Assembly: GCF_002078875.1 (NCBI RefSeq)
Contig: NC_034412.1
Span: 15,031,461-15,095,460 of the forward strand
Length of the DNA stretch: 64,000 bases
Direction: 5' to 3'
From: Numida meleagris
Lineage: Eukaryota > Chordata > Aves > Galliformes > Numididae
Part shown: positions 26,201-38,300 of the stretch, piece after piece
Numbering within the stretch: the first letter of the stretch is position 1
How the letters are laid out: every line of letters begins with the position of its first letter
Position numbers and translations under genes: made by a program
Notes under the pieces: model-generated
Database searches by the model: none
What the model was told of the DNA's origin: nothing
Seen by the model: only the letters and a program-made list of their open reading frames with translations

Positions 26201-27969
26201 CTGATGCTATTTCCAGCTGCTGAATCTGTATGGATATAAATGAGAATTCTAAAATAGCTCCTAGTCCAAAGGCACAGAGCTGCCTCCACCTGCAAAATGG
26301 GCCGTACAGTGTTTTCATTTTCAGGAGCAACAACACTCTAAGTGAGAGTTGCACAAAGAAGGAGTAGTGGAAATTATGCATTTGTCCACTGAAAGCATGC
26401 TGCTGTGGCATTGTCTCTGATATCCAACCTAATGCTGAATTTGCTTGGAATCATCTCATTGTTTCTACACACAGCTCCACCCTTCTGTCATCTACAACAC
26501 TTCTGCAGTGTGTACCCATTAGATCCTCTTAGACAGATTTCATATCCCCCCCAGCAGTTGTTAAAGAGATGTTTTTGAGTAATGTGCCATGCAGATCTGA
26601 AGCTCCTCTGCATAGTATGTTTGACTCTGAGGAACATACAGTGTGTTCAAAAACACAGATCAGAGCAAAGCAACAATGCCTTCCAGGGGAGTATCTGTTT
26701 AGAAAAGTTTTGTTGCCAGTAGCATCTTATTATCTTAGGTCTTGCTACCCTCCAGCAAAACTGGGTCTAGAAAACACACTAGACTGACCCTGCCCTCTGA
26801 CCTTGCCAGCCACCTCTCTGGACTATATCAACTTTTTTACAGTTTGCTTTGAGCACTGCCATGGCCTGCTGCTTGCTTGCTTTCCTCTGGATACACTGTA
26901 TTTTAGCTGCTCTCTGGTTCCTCTAACATCTATCCCTCAGCAGAGCTCCTCTTCCAGGCTGAAACTGCTTAATCGCACAATTATCTCCTGCCCAGACATC
27001 ACAGGCACTCCCAGGATGACCTATGCAACACTGAACTGCTGTCTGCAGACACTGGCCTCTGAGCTGCATTTTCAGAAAACAAGACTAGAGAAAAGTTCTA
27101 ATAGAGCAGAAGCTTTGAACTAGGTGGGAAGGGAGCTGATCTATAGTCATATGACACAACAGACATTCACTGCTGATCAGTATAGGAAGTTTCTAACAGA
27201 TTAGCTATCTTTGCTCTTTACAACTCTGTCTCAAGAGCCAGCCTTGATAGGGATGGTGCCATTACCAACAGCAGTGGAATAACACTGGAGGTGTCAATTC
27301 TTGCTTAGCAGACCATTAAATGGCTTCTCTATAATTAGTGGCACACACACCATTGTGTGGGAACCCTGTTCTAAAGCCAGTGAAAGGACTCAGTTTGCTC
27401 TGAGTTTGGACTAGCAGGGTTCTCATCACAGACCAGTACAAAGATCTTTTTTTCAGAGCTAGGAATCAGAATTAAATAATTTTCTGCCTATTTAAGTTCA
27501 GAAAAAAAAGCTTCATTATTCAACCTACCTCTCCTTCTCACTAAAATTCTCATCAATTTTCTCATTTTACATGATTCTCTCTTTAACAAAGGCGTAGAAA
27601 TATGTGATGGTTCCTTGCACTGCACCAAGGCCTACTTGCTGATATTCAGGAATGCCCAGAAAGGTTGTAGAATCTCCATCCCTGGAGACATTCAAAAGCT
27701 ACCTGGACAGGGTCCTGGGCGAGCAGCTTTGGGTGCCTCTGCCTGAGCAGGGCAGTTGGCCATGTGACCTCCAGAGGGCCCTCCTAACCTCTGACATTCT
27801 GTAAACAAACTGCCCTACTGAAATCAAGCGAGCCCTTGATGTGTGCTTTACTCAAGATCTCTCTTCTTCTCCACCAAGTTACTTACCTGAAGCCGTTCCC
27901 TGGATTCTTGAAATTCAGGGTTTTTACAGGGAGGTTCAGGAGAGGCCGGGACAGCTTGGTTGCCAACAT
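16745..27969 (-). CDS. BDH1: D-beta-hydroxybutyrate dehydrogenase, mitochondrial (6 coding exons)
   Basis: Joined minus-strand exons 27969-27887, 25995-25923, 24521-24411, 19158-19017, 18195-18043 and 17214-16745 give 343 residues, the length of human BDH1. The family interconverts (R)-3-hydroxybutyrate and acetoacetate with NAD(H) in the mitochondrial matrix and needs phosphatidylcholine. Residues 1 to about 46 form a basic, acid-poor presequence starting [10 protein letters not shown]. The cofactor motif TGCDSGFG is at 61-68, NNAG at 143-146, catalytic Asn168, Ser195, Tyr208 and Lys212. Cys115 and Cys288 correspond to Cys69 and Cys242 of the mature mammalian enzyme. All junctions are GT-AG and phases match. 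The start has A at -3 and an in-frame TAG 21 bases upstream. It is the ortholog, not the plus-strand copy, because presequence, lid and C-terminus all match mammalian BDH1. Confidence 0.97.
17215..18042 (-). other. BDH1 intron 5
   Basis: GT-AG intron of about 0.8 kb between the NNAG exon and the last exon. I see nothing else in it. Confidence 0.85.
18043..18195 (-). CDS. BDH1: BDH1 coding exon 5
   Basis: Encodes residues 137-187, beginning [10 protein letters not shown] and including catalytic Asn168 in EVNLWGTVR. It is 153 bases long, exactly as in the plus-strand copy, and about 84 percent identical to it in protein by my count (8 differences in 51). Donor gtgagt. Confidence 0.95.
18196..19016 (-). 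other. BDH1 intron 4
   Basis: GT-AG intron of about 0.8 kb. No further feature seen. Confidence 0.85.
19017..19158 (-). CDS. BDH1: BDH1 coding exon 4
   Basis: Encodes residues 90-136, from [10 protein letters not shown] through LNVC (Cys115) to EDPEK. The 142-base length equals the matching exon of the plus-strand copy. Donor gtaggt, acceptor ctcctctag. Confidence 0.95.
19159..24410 (-). other. BDH1 intron 3
   Basis: A 5.25 kb GT-AG intron, AT-rich, with a T-rich tract near 22.97 kb. I found no exon, RNA gene or clear CR1 copy in it. Confidence 0.8.
24411..24521 (-). CDS. BDH1: BDH1 coding exon 3
   Basis: Encodes residues 53-89, starting [10 protein letters not shown] and carrying the nucleotide-binding TGCDSGFG motif at 61-68. 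It is 111 bases with phase 0 at both ends, like its counterpart in the plus-strand copy. Confidence 0.95.
24522..25922 (-). other. BDH1 intron 2
   Basis: GT-AG intron of 1.4 kb. Nothing else recognised. Confidence 0.8.
25923..25995 (-). CDS. BDH1: BDH1 coding exon 2 (end of mitochondrial presequence)
   Basis: Completes Arg28 and encodes residues 29-52, including [17 protein letters not shown]. The RRSYAS segment corresponds to the presequence cleavage region of mammalian BDH1. It is too short and cysteine-rich to stand out as an open frame, but acceptor cttaaacag, donor gtgagt and phases all fit the neighbours. Confidence 0.9.
25996..27886 (-). other. BDH1 intron 1 (between coding exons), with a CR1 copy
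   Basis: GT-AG intron of 1.9 kb. Its only recognised content is a CR1 3' fragment at about 27.65-27.80 kb, in antisense to the gene. Confidence 0.8.
27649..27803 (+). mobile_element. CR1 LINE 3' fragment
   Basis: Contains the typical CR1 3' sequence gaatctccatccctggagac, then a ggacagggtcctgggc segment and gtgacctccagag, ending near cattctgt. It is a 5'-truncated copy of about 155 bases, as is usual for CR1, and lies just downstream of the first BDH1 coding exon in its intron. Confidence 0.85.
27887..27969 (-). CDS. BDH1: BDH1 coding exon 1 (start codon)
   Basis: Encodes residues 1-27 plus two bases of codon 28. The sequence [18 protein letters not shown] is a mitochondrial targeting presequence closely like that of mammalian BDH1. 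The exon probably continues upstream to about 28018 as 5' untranslated sequence, after an acceptor reading atcttgcag. Donor gtaagt. Confidence 0.93.
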
Positions 27970-28018
27970 GCTTCCAGTCAACACGCTCTATCAACAGCAA
28001 GCCTGTTCTTCCTTAGCT

Positions 28019-29129
28019 CTGCAAGATGAGATAGCACCTCACCTTTAGTTGCTCAATTATTTTGTAAGTCACGCTGACTCTGTGCATTTTAAAGACAAAA
28101 TAAAGTCCAAAGGAACTCATCTTTCCCCCTTGCAGTTCCTCACCCTGAGATAAACGGCTCAACCTTCAGCCACCTCAAGTTGCTTTTAAATAAGGAAAAG
28201 ACTATGTGCAGGCTGACAAGCAGGAAGTCATTTACAGAAAACGTCCATTTCTCTTTTTTTTTTAATGCATCTTAAACTGTATTCTGTGAAACAACTAAAA
28301 GTTGAGCTATTTGCTTGTGGAACTTATTATTTCGAGTAAGATACACGAAGTAAAATAGAAGCTCGAGGCGCAGGTGACATTGTGCTACATGTTCCTGAAG
28401 CAACGCTGCTCATACAGCCACGTGGTTAAAAATGCATTTCCTTGTAATGGAACAACTGTAATACTGGGCTGTGCGCAGGAATCCCTGTTACCCGGGGGGG
28501 AACGCAGCTCAAGAGCGGGAATTAAGCACAGAAAGTCCATTTCACTCATTTCCATTTTGTTTAAAACCGATTCAGCACACGCAACGCAGCTGAAAAATGG
28601 TATCTGATTGTTAGGCTTTATGTACGTCTCTGCCGAATTTGGCAGTTCTAGGGCCTGCTGGAAACGGGCCTACACTTAAACATGCGAAATTGCTATGAAA
28701 GAGCTGCTGTTGGCGGCAGCTCAGCAAAGAAAGCTCTAGAAACCGTGCATCAAAGCGCGCCTACGTCGCTCCGCTTAAAGGAGGGACCGGGCGGCTCTGG
28801 CACTCCCGGACACGCCGTCCGTGGCCCAGTGCTGCCCTTCGGCCGCGCCCAAGCGGTGCGCACCGGTGCTGGGCGCGGATGCGTCCCCGGGCGTGGGCGT
28901 GGGACGAAGCACCCGGGCGGCCCCGCGGGCGGCTGTCACTGGGCGGCCCGGCTCCGCTCGGCCCGGCTCCGCGGCGGGAGGGGAGCGAGGGAAGATGTCG
29001 GCGGGCACCGCTACCCGCGCGGCCTGCGGGGCCCGGCGGAGGAGGAGGAAGAAGAGAAGGAAGAGGCGAAGGGGCCCGGCCCGCCCGCTCCCTCCCCACG
29101 GGCGCGCAAGGTCATCGGCAGCCCCTTAC
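28019..29129 (-). other. inferred BDH1 5' intron
   Basis: Runs from a good donor (gtaagg, minus strand, at 29129) to the acceptor before the first coding exon. The DNA nearer 29 kb is very GC-rich and belongs to the shared CpG island. The intron is inferred from splice motifs only. Confidence 0.5.
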
Positions 29130-29200
29130 CTGCGGCCGGCGGGCGTACCGGGCGCTGCGTTTGAATGAGGCTGGGCCGCTAACCCGGCGGCTGGGGCGCG
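29130..29200 (-). other. BDH1: inferred untranslated first exon of BDH1
   Basis: On the minus strand the sequence ends cggccgcag followed by donor gtaagg, in the CpG island upstream of the coding exons. The 5' limit near 29.2 kb is a guess. No ATG-led frame of note is present. An alternative is transcription starting nearer 28.0 kb. Confidence 0.45.
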
Positions 29201-29244
29201 GCGGGGGGCGGGACGGGGGAAGGGCCGGGGCGGGCGCGGGCGGC

Positions 29245-29280
29245 GGCGGCGATAGGCGGCGGCGATAGGCGGCGGCCATA
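29245..29280. repeat. 12-base GC-rich tandem repeat
   Basis: About three copies of a 12-base unit of the type cggcggcgatag, the last diverged, lie just before the start codon of the plus-strand dehydrogenase and so probably in its 5' untranslated region. Confidence 0.6.
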
Positions 29281-29304
29281 GGCTGAGGCCGTACCGCCGC
29301 GGCC

Positions 29305-29391
29305 ATGCACGCCTCCGCGGTGCTGCTGGCGCTGGGCGCTGCCTTGTGTCTGGCCCGCCGCCTCCTGCCGCGGCTCCGCCGCGCCCTGCCC
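29305..29391 (+). CDS. BDH1-like coding exon 1 (new N-terminus)
   Basis: Encodes residues 1-29, a stretch of Ala/Leu ([17 protein letters not shown]) followed by RRLLPRLRR. There is no similarity to the BDH1 presequence. It could act as a signal-anchor of the kind seen in ER-bound short-chain dehydrogenases, or as an unusual mitochondrial signal. Donor gtgagt at 29392. Confidence 0.85.
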
Positions 29392-32300
29392 GTGAGTACC
29401 GCGGCGGGGGCCGGGGGTGCGGCGGAGCGGCCTCGCTCCTGTCGCGGGTAGGCCGCCGTGCCGCCGCTGCGCCGGGCCCCGCCGTTCTGCGGGGCTGAGG
29501 GATCAGCGCCGCGAGGGAGAGCCAGGCTGCCGAGAGCTGGATCCCCACGCGTGCAGTAGCTGCTGGGCCGTTCTCGGCCGTTCGGCTGAGGCCGCGGTGT
29601 GCCTGCACGGCGCCGAGCTGCGCGCTGGTGCAAAGCCAGCTGTGCTTCGCCGCCTTTGGCGAGTGCTGAATGCGCGGATCTTAATACGGCCTTCTAAACT
29701 AGGAAGCGAATGTGACGGAGAAAAAAGCCCCGTGAATAGAATAATTGCATAACCGGCCTCCTTTAGTGTGTTTTAAGAAGCCCAGGATTGCCTAGGGTGC
29801 TCCCAGTGGGTTGGAGTGAACTCAGCTCTGGTTGCGCTGCAGGAGGGATCTGCGGCTCCTGCCTGCCCTGAAGCAGCTGTCCTCCCGCTTTGTTGCTCTT
29901 CTGTGCTCTCTGCGCCCTTGGCACTTCCCATCACCATCTGCTGCCTTCTGTGCCGTGAGGAACCACTGGCAATGGCAGTGCCTGAGTAAGGGTGGCACCG
30001 TGGCCTTCTCCGGAGACCCAAGGAGCAGTTTGGTGTCTCTCCATCATGAAGGTGATGGATGGTGCACAAATTGGCCTCCAGCCTTTGCCTTTGGAGGCCT
30101 TCCAGGTGTGATGACTTGTGCCTGACTTCTTGTGCTTTAACATGCCTATACGACTTTGCCCTGTGAATGTTTATTGTACTGAAGCAGAGGCAGTGCCTGT
30201 GCATCGTAACCAGGCAATCCGTGCTAGCCAGAACTGCGGGAAAGTTAATAATTCAGAGATTCCTTTAGCAAAGGAATCTTGTGTCTGGTGATGTTCTGCA
30301 GACAGGGGTTTTTGCATGTTGGGAAAAAGACCTCTTTAGAGAATATCTTCAGTTCCTCTTCCTGGGATTGAAAGCCCCAAATTCCCAGCTCTGGAAATAA
30401 GGAACAAGGAAAGTTTACAATGTAACTGCTTGTTCTTATCTTCAAATTTACGTACCTGATAACAAGGAAATGATCGGGGAGGTCATCCAAGGCAACAGGA
30501 TGCAGAAAATAAGATGGCACAAAGTGGAAAAGGAAAAAGTCAGGGCAAGCGTGGTGGGCTCTCAAATTGTGGGAAGACTAGGGCTGACAAAGTAGCTTTG
30601 CTTTGCTTTGCTTAACTTTTATTGCAATAAATGTGTATACTTTGGATAGGTCACCTATGTGGGTAAAAGCTTCTACTGTTTAACAAAGCACTTGTATCCC
30701 AGTAGGAAAAGCTTATGGAGTGTGTGGACCTCTGAGTATAATAGCAAATAATTAACAATCACAGGAACCTTCTGTACTGTAAATTGTTGCTTACCTTTCT
30801 GGTCACTGTAGGTAGCTGGGAGGATTTTTCCACGTCCTTGTTTTTTGCATACGTTTTGGTGGTTGGTTTGTTGTGTTGCTTTTAGTTTGTTTGTTTTAAC
30901 CAGAGACAACAAAACAACTGCTGTGAGTTAAATTTGATGGAGATAGGAGCACAGCCCAGCCATTTATAGATGAGTCTTCCTTTATTTCATGCACCTGAAC
31001 TGCACTTACAAACTGACTGATGAGGGAGCTGCCTCTGGTTGAGGATTATGCATCTTCTCCTGCCTGTTCTGGTTTTTGGATGTGATCAGAGCTCTTTATG
31101 TTCTGCTCATTTCCTCTGCTTTTTGGAAGTCCTTCGTCATCAGGACTCAGAAGCAAATGGTAAAGCAGAGGAAAAAGAAGAAAGGCCCTTTCTTTAAGGG
31201 CTAGGTTACTGAATTAATGGGGAAAGTAACCTTGGAGATCTGTGATCTCATTCATTATTGAGCCTTGTTTTTCTTAGAATTGTGTCACTGTAGATTAAGA
31301 CTGGACGCTGTATCTAATTCTCACTTATCATATGTCCTTTAGCTGCAGCTATCTTTAAAGCTTCAGCAGAACTAGCCTGTAGCTGGGCGCATTTTTGTCC
31401 GACTGTAGGAATCAGTATCTGCGTGGGTGTTGATATGATAAATGCAGGATAGACTTTTGATCAGTTCTCACTTCAGCTTTACTTCTTGGCTCTCCTTTGA
31501 AACAATAACTTGGGGATGGGAGAGGGCGTTGCTCATTTGCCTGTTCCTGTTTGCTTGGGCTCATTTAGGTATGTGCAGTAACTGATCACTATCACCCTGC
31601 AATTATCCCTTATTGCCATTTCACTACCACATGTCAGCAAAACGAGGGATCAGAGCTCTGGGGGTTGCCTGATTTCTTTCTGAAACAGTGGCTGGTCAAG
31701 GTGGTGCAATTCCTACATAGGTAGTATAAAATACAAATGTTCATATTTCAGATGCCATTAATATGGCAGTGGGGAATATTAGTTGTGGATACCTCCACAG
31801 AGGTGGAAATGACCTCACTTCCATACTGCATTCTCCAGACATTTATTGCCGTGTCGCATTATCACCTGACAGATATGGTTTTGGTTTGGAGCAGTCTGGA
31901 ACACTGCATTTGGGTGGCTGCTGGTTGGGATACATGTTAAGAGTTCAGTGCTTCACAGCAGTGCCAAAGAGAGAGGAAGATGGCTTTCAAGTGAAGAAAG
32001 AGGACGAATGTGCAATGTTTTGGTATGGAATTCTATTCAGGATTTTGGATTCTGTTTTCAGAACTATCACAAGCCTGTTATGTCAAAGCAGATGTAGTAT
32101 CAAATCTTCTCTCTCAATTTAGCTGTCAGTCAAAAGATAATAATGTAGGAGAGAACTGTAGGATTTGATAAGTGGTTCCTGTGAAGAGTTCAGTGCTTCA
32201 AGAGGAAGCCCTAAGCTGTAGTCACTTTCCTGCATGCTAAAATACAGCACAAAAAGTACTGCATAGAGTGGGAGAAAGAAGGGTGCAGACAATAGTCACT

Positions 32301-35300
32301 GCAGTTAAAAGAGCTGCTGTACAGACTGGATGGGTGACATACTGTCATTGTAACTTTTTCTGTGCTGTTCTTTCTTATATACCTAAGAGCTGGTAGATGA
32401 CTAACTTATGTCAAAATACCTCTGTAATGTTTTGGTCACTGACACTTGATAGCTGCAGTTTTAGCTAGGGTTTCAAGGTAATGCAAGTTGTTACAGATCA
32501 GCAATAAAACAAACTTAGGATTTCATGGTAGTTGGGAGCTGGTTATGTTTCTACGCAGGAATCTTGTCTTCTCCTTTACACTGGTTGACCCAGCAGAAGC
32601 TCTGTAAAATCGTTGGGTCTAGGTTGCTGTGAGACAGGTCAGCGGTCATTGTGACTTGTAGTTGTGAGAAGTATGACCAGGCTTTGTTGTGTTTAGGTTA
32701 TTGCTGCACTCAGAGTGATACTTGTCCAAAATGGTGCACCACATCTGAGCTGGTTGTCTGAGCTCTGTCTGGTCTGGAGGGAGGTTATCCCAGCTCTTTT
32801 GGATACATTCTGAGGTGTCCTACAGGGGCTACCTTTCCTTCTCTGCTGATTTCACAAGGACGTTTGACTGCTAATTTGAATGGCCATCTTCCAGGTAGCT
32901 CAAATCAGGCAAGCTCAGTCCCACACTGAGTCCATGTGTAAGCCATACAGCCTCTTAGTTGCTGGCTCTACCGTCTGCAGGCTGCTCCTTTGCTGTGTTG
33001 CTCAGAGCTGCTGGTACCTGCACCACTGCCATGTCTGGTGCTAACATATTACTGTGTTTCCCCATACAGGCTGAAGGGAAGGCGGTGCTCATAACAGGCT
33101 GTGACAAAGGTTTTGGACATGCCTTGGCAAAACAGCTTCATGCGAAGGGATTTACTGTTTTTGCTGGATGCTTGCTAGCTGTGAGTAATAATATTGATCA
33201 AAATTCTTCTGTGACTGGGGAAAATTTTTTCTCAAGAAACAGCCTTTTTATCTGCAGCTTCCATTTGCCCTAATCCAAAACCTGTGGGAGGTAAGGTGGG
33301 CAGGGATCTTTATGTATCTTCTATTGCTTCATCCACCTGTTGAATCTTGTTGTTCCTGTAATTCTGAACTCTTTAGGGCAGGGACTGTCAACTGCATGTC
33401 TGTACGGTAGCTTGCACGAAAGGATGCAAGGTTTGAGCTCTCTGCTGGAAGCCTCTCTGCAATGCTGCAACATACACAATAAACCTGATGGTTCAAAATT
33501 GCTATGGCACCATGCTTTCCTGTCTTCTCAGGCATCTCTGTTGCTATTTTTCGTTCTATCACTTTCCTATAAGGACTTTTTACTCATACTTGTCTCCAAG
33601 CCACCTTGGTTGGGTTTACCTTCAAACTGTGCTTCTGCGGCTCTTCTGGAAGCTGTCTGCTTTTTGGATAGATGAGTAAACCAACTAACTGTATCCTGCT
33701 GATACCTGTAGGTCTCACCCTCTGTCATTTGTGCCTGGTAGGTGGTATCACTTGTAAGAGATCAGTTTAGGCACACTGAATCAGAAGGGGCTGCAGAGCC
33801 AGCAGTCCAGTGCCTGCTTTTGCAGGTAACCATGTTGTATAATCCTCTATTAATTGGGCAAGGTCTGCTTCCATCTGAAGTTTTATCCTTATTTTAATTT
33901 CTCTTTTGACTATCAAAACTTATGTAATTTCCAGGATGAATTGTTCAAAATCAGTTCATGCTCACTTCTTTCTCTATCAAATGATCTTTGATTTCTCATC
34001 TCTTCTCTGGATCCCATCTCTGTGATGTGACGACAATGTGCTCAAATCTTCTCTCAACATTTGTTTTTCTAGTCTAAACAAAGTTGCCCATATAACTTCT
34101 GTTAAGTGTCCTCCATTGCCTTAAACACTCCCATCTAAATGAGTGTCAGGCTCATAACTGGCTTTTCTTATCATCTGTGGTTTATTTCACTCTGTAATTT
34201 TTGTTCTGTTCTTCTACTCCATTCTTCATGGCCATCCATGTTGTGCCACGTTTCTGTACCTCTGATTTTTGTCATACACACTCCTGTGTCATGGATGAAA
34301 GTCACTGATGAAAAACAGTGAATGAGATTTGTCCTTTGGAAACTCCACTGGTGACTCTTAACCAGAAAGAGTATTTTCTTTCCAGTGTTGTCAATTGCCA
34401 TCTCTCCTAATGGGTACTTTTCATCCTTATTTCAGTTTCTCATTTCTTAGACGTTTTATTTTCTTTTGGTGCAAGCCCTACTTCTAACACATCAGCACAA
34501 ACACTGGAGAGTTAGAGAGGAAAACTGACTTACCTATTTCCTTAAGCCAAGATAAAAGGGAAGTTAATCAAGTGTAATAAGTAAATTCAGTTGGCAGTGT
34601 AACAATCATCTCTTCTAGAGCTAACATGATATTAAATAGATAGTGGAATTTTTTTTTCTGTCTTACTACTTTTCAGTGGAATAAATGCTATTTGAATGTG
34701 TCTGTTCCAGCCCAGATGCTCAGAGTGATGACCACAGATTGCCCTTCACAATTTTCATCAAGAGCAATAGAAAAACAATGTGGCCATCCTTGCCTGTGTG
34801 ATTTCAGCGGAGATTACGTTCTTCCTCCACACCAGCAGGGAAAGTTATTATCAGCTGACATATTGTGTAACTTGAGAGTAAACGAGTCCTCTTGGAAAGC
34901 TGCCATTGTTAGAAAATTTCCATGCAGAGGCTCTGTGAATCCTTCAGTAATCACGTCATATGCTACTTTGGGGTGTCTGTCTTTGTAGTGGTAGCAAGTC
35001 AGGCACTCACTTAGCACAAGAGCAGGTGTAAAGAACAGAAAAGAGGAGACAGAGTGGTTCTGAGGAGGCTCTTTCAGAAGGCAGCATGCTTGTGCACGAC
35101 AGAGGAACAGACTCAATTAAAAGCCACATAAAGAAATGAAGTGCAGCCAATGTGAGCCTTGTTTGCTCATTTTATTGACGCGCTAAAAAAAAAATTACTT
35201 CTGATTATAGACTATTACTTGTTCCCAGACTTGCCTGGCAGCCCTTGGCATCCTCTCTAGTCTGGTCTGGTGGCTTTTTACTCAGAGCCAAAATTGTTGT

Positions 35301-38300
35301 GATCCTCACTGAAATTGTGTAAGTGGAAAATTCATCAGCAATCATAGCTGGTCTGCAGGTGACTTTTAAGATGTTAACTGAGTGCTTTGATCCTGAAGAG
35401 GTAGACAGTGGGAGCAGCTTTGGGTTTTAGATCGTTGATGGGGAAAAAGTCCTTGGAACTTTGAGCAGGAGGTTGCTGAAAACCTAATGGTAGAATGCAT
35501 TTGGGATGAAAGGTTTTAAATGTAGAGCTGAATTTTCCGAGAAAAGGAAGCGTATAGTCAGTGCTGAAAAGGGTGATGGATCCAAATAAAACAAGAAACA
35601 GCAGTGAAGGCAGGGAGCTGTTAGGTAAGATCACTAGTGAGGTGTAAGATGTGAGTGATTATTACTGGTAAGTGAAGCTGTGTGTATGCAGTGTAGCTAA
35701 GGATGCAGCTACCCTATGAGAACTGGCAGTGTACACATAACTGCTTGTGGCAATGCAAGGAAACTTACCCTATCATCAAAGAACACCTGAGCTGCTGTAG
35801 GTTCACTGCAGGGTCAGAGCAGGTATAGGGGCAGTTGTCACAAAGTAGGTGCCAAGCTATTTGTTCACACGTAGTTACTCCATCATCACTTACTTCCTTT
35901 CATGCAGAGAATTAAAGGATCCCCGATGTACTACCAGTCACAGAAAGCTCTTAAATTAAATAGATGACAGTACTCTGTGAAGTGCATTAGGAGCTTTTAA
36001 TGAGCAGAAAGTAAAAAGTAAAGGTATATCAAGAATACAGCAGGCAGGTTGGGCTAGAACTGTTAAGAATCAAATGATGAAGGAGTTTTGTTTAACAAAG
36101 ACAGCTAACTCCACAGGGAGTATTTCCCTTAATATATTAGAATTAAATGAAAAAAAAAATGCACTGAAATCAGTTACAGAATAACTGAAAAATAGGCAGT
36201 ACTGAAATAATTAGTCTTTTCTTTGATTTTACTGAAAAAATGATTCGTTTTCAGATGCATACCACCAGCAGTTTTCATGAGGAGATAAGGGTTTTTGTTC
36301 TGCAAGATGGAAAAGGGGAAACATAGGGAGTATTTGCACCAATGTGTATATTGGAATTCACCAGGCCTGATTAAATAGAATAGAGTAGTTCAGCTGGAAT
36401 AGGACCTCCAGAGATCATCTAGTCCAACTGCCTGATCACTTCAGTCCTAACCAGAAGTCAACACATTATTGAGGACGTGATCCAAATGTCTTTTGAGCAC
36501 TGACAGGTCTGGGGCTTCAGTTACCTCCTAGGGAGCCTGTTCCAGTGTTTGACCACCCTCATGGTGAATAAATTTTTCTTAATGTAATAAATGTACCAAA
36601 AGAGCATTGAAAGGGTGAGCCAAAGTGGTTTCTGCCATGGGTGGTATCTTCAGGAACTCCTGAAGGCTAGGGCGTTTCCAGAAGGCTGAAAAAGGGAAGG
36701 TGCTGTACTTGTCTCTTAAAAGGAGGCAGACCTCGAGTCATCAACCAGGCAGCTTACCTTCAGCACACGAGATGAAGCTGCAACGCACAGAACTGTCAGT
36801 GTGATAAATGCCTGGATCATAGTGTCATGTGTGCTGTACGACTGGGAACAGGTTGTGCCGTGTCAGCCTAATCTCATTCTGGCTAAGCAGCAGCATGGTT
36901 AAAGGGGAAGGAATAAATGCATCTCAAATAAGGCTTTTGATGCAGTCCCTCGTAGTCTGATGAGCAAACTTGCACTCTAAGCTTGTGACTGCTGTTAAGC
37001 CCCAGTGAAATTTTCTTGGAGGTGCCCTGGAACAGAGTTCACTGAGAGGAAAAATAAATAAATATGTGCGTAGCGCCAAGCAGGGAGGATTGCAGCTCCC
37101 TGAAGGAGTAGGATTCAAAATGATGCCAACAAATCACTTGCAGTCTGAAAACAAATAGGTGGAATCTGGTAATGACAAACACCAGCTTTTTTTCCTGAGG
37201 AAATGTGGAGAAGGAATGGGGGGGTAGGCAGCAGCCAGGGAACTGACGGTGACAGGAGAATGCAAACCCCATGAGTCAGCCCGTGTCCTGCTGTGCCGTG
37301 TCACATCTCGCCCTGGGGAGCAGTCGCAGCAGAGCTGTGCCTGAGTTGCTGTGTGGAGCGGGTAGGTCTGAGGCACAACTTCAGGGGAAGGAGCACACTG
37401 AGGAGGTGTGGGAAGGCTGCCTGTGGGATAGGTGGCACCTCAGGGAGGATACTCAGCGCTGTGTTTGTTGCTTGGTGATTCCCGCTGAAATCACTGTAGG
37501 TGCCTGAACCCTTTCCAGGGCCAGTGCTGCCGACAGGACCAAGGTGTTGCCCCCCCATTCTGGTGGCAGCTTGGATGGCACTGTTTGCAAGGGTAGAGGA
37601 ACCAGCTGGTGCATGAGGAGGAGCAAATGCCAAATTCAGAACCAGTATTCAGAAAACAAGGAGGAAGAACAATGGGAACATACGAACTGTACAGTGTGCT
37701 CACTGTCTCTAACGTGCCCTGAACTATTGGTTTAATAGCTAAATGGTGTCTGGAGCGGTGTCTTCTTGCTGAAGTCAGTCTTCCAATATCACTGTGTTCT
37801 GACAACAGTGATTAAGTTGTAGCTGGGAAAGGTAACTTTGCAGATGGGATTGCATTGGCAATAGGGGAAAACTTGTTTCAGTGTGAATGATACAATCTAT
37901 ATTGGATTTTTAAGTTACTGGTCTGCAAGCTTTTCTCAAAAGACAACCACCAACCAAACAGTGGAACTATCTCTTTGTGTCATGAAGATTATGGAAGATT
38001 AAAAAAAAAAAACAAAAAAAACCACAACAGTGCAGGGAGAGGTGTGTTCTGTGCTCTGTGATTACAGCTGTAGCTAAGTTTTTGTTTGCACTGAGATACA
38101 GTAAACCTCTTCAGAAGCAGAATTAACTGCCCTTTATTCACAGGTGTCTGAAAGTCACTTTGTGTAACTCAGAGCTGAGATGCATGAGCATCTTCCAGAA
38201 ATGCAGTGAGGTATCACAACCTTCACCCATTTCAAAGGGAATATAACATTTTGATGACTGTGTTATCAACTACTTGTAATGTCACTTCTAGAGATTCCTT

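Larger units (their letters stand above)
28780..29520. promoter_or_regulatory. CpG island, shared divergent promoter of BDH1 and its copy
   Basis: A dense CpG island covers the 5' ends of both dehydrogenase genes. Between the inferred BDH1 first exon (ending at 29130, minus strand) and the start codon at 29305 (plus strand) lie about 175 bases with GC boxes such as gggcgggac near 29205-29214 and ggggcgggcg near 29227-29236, and no TATA box. This is the usual look of a bidirectional housekeeping promoter. The island and gene order are seen; shared transcription control is inferred. Confidence 0.75.

Noticed and set aside
28682..29633. Several Arg/Pro/Gly-rich open frames around the CpG island
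   Set aside because: They are by-products of GC-rich promoter DNA; only the 87-base exon at 29305 fits the gene model.
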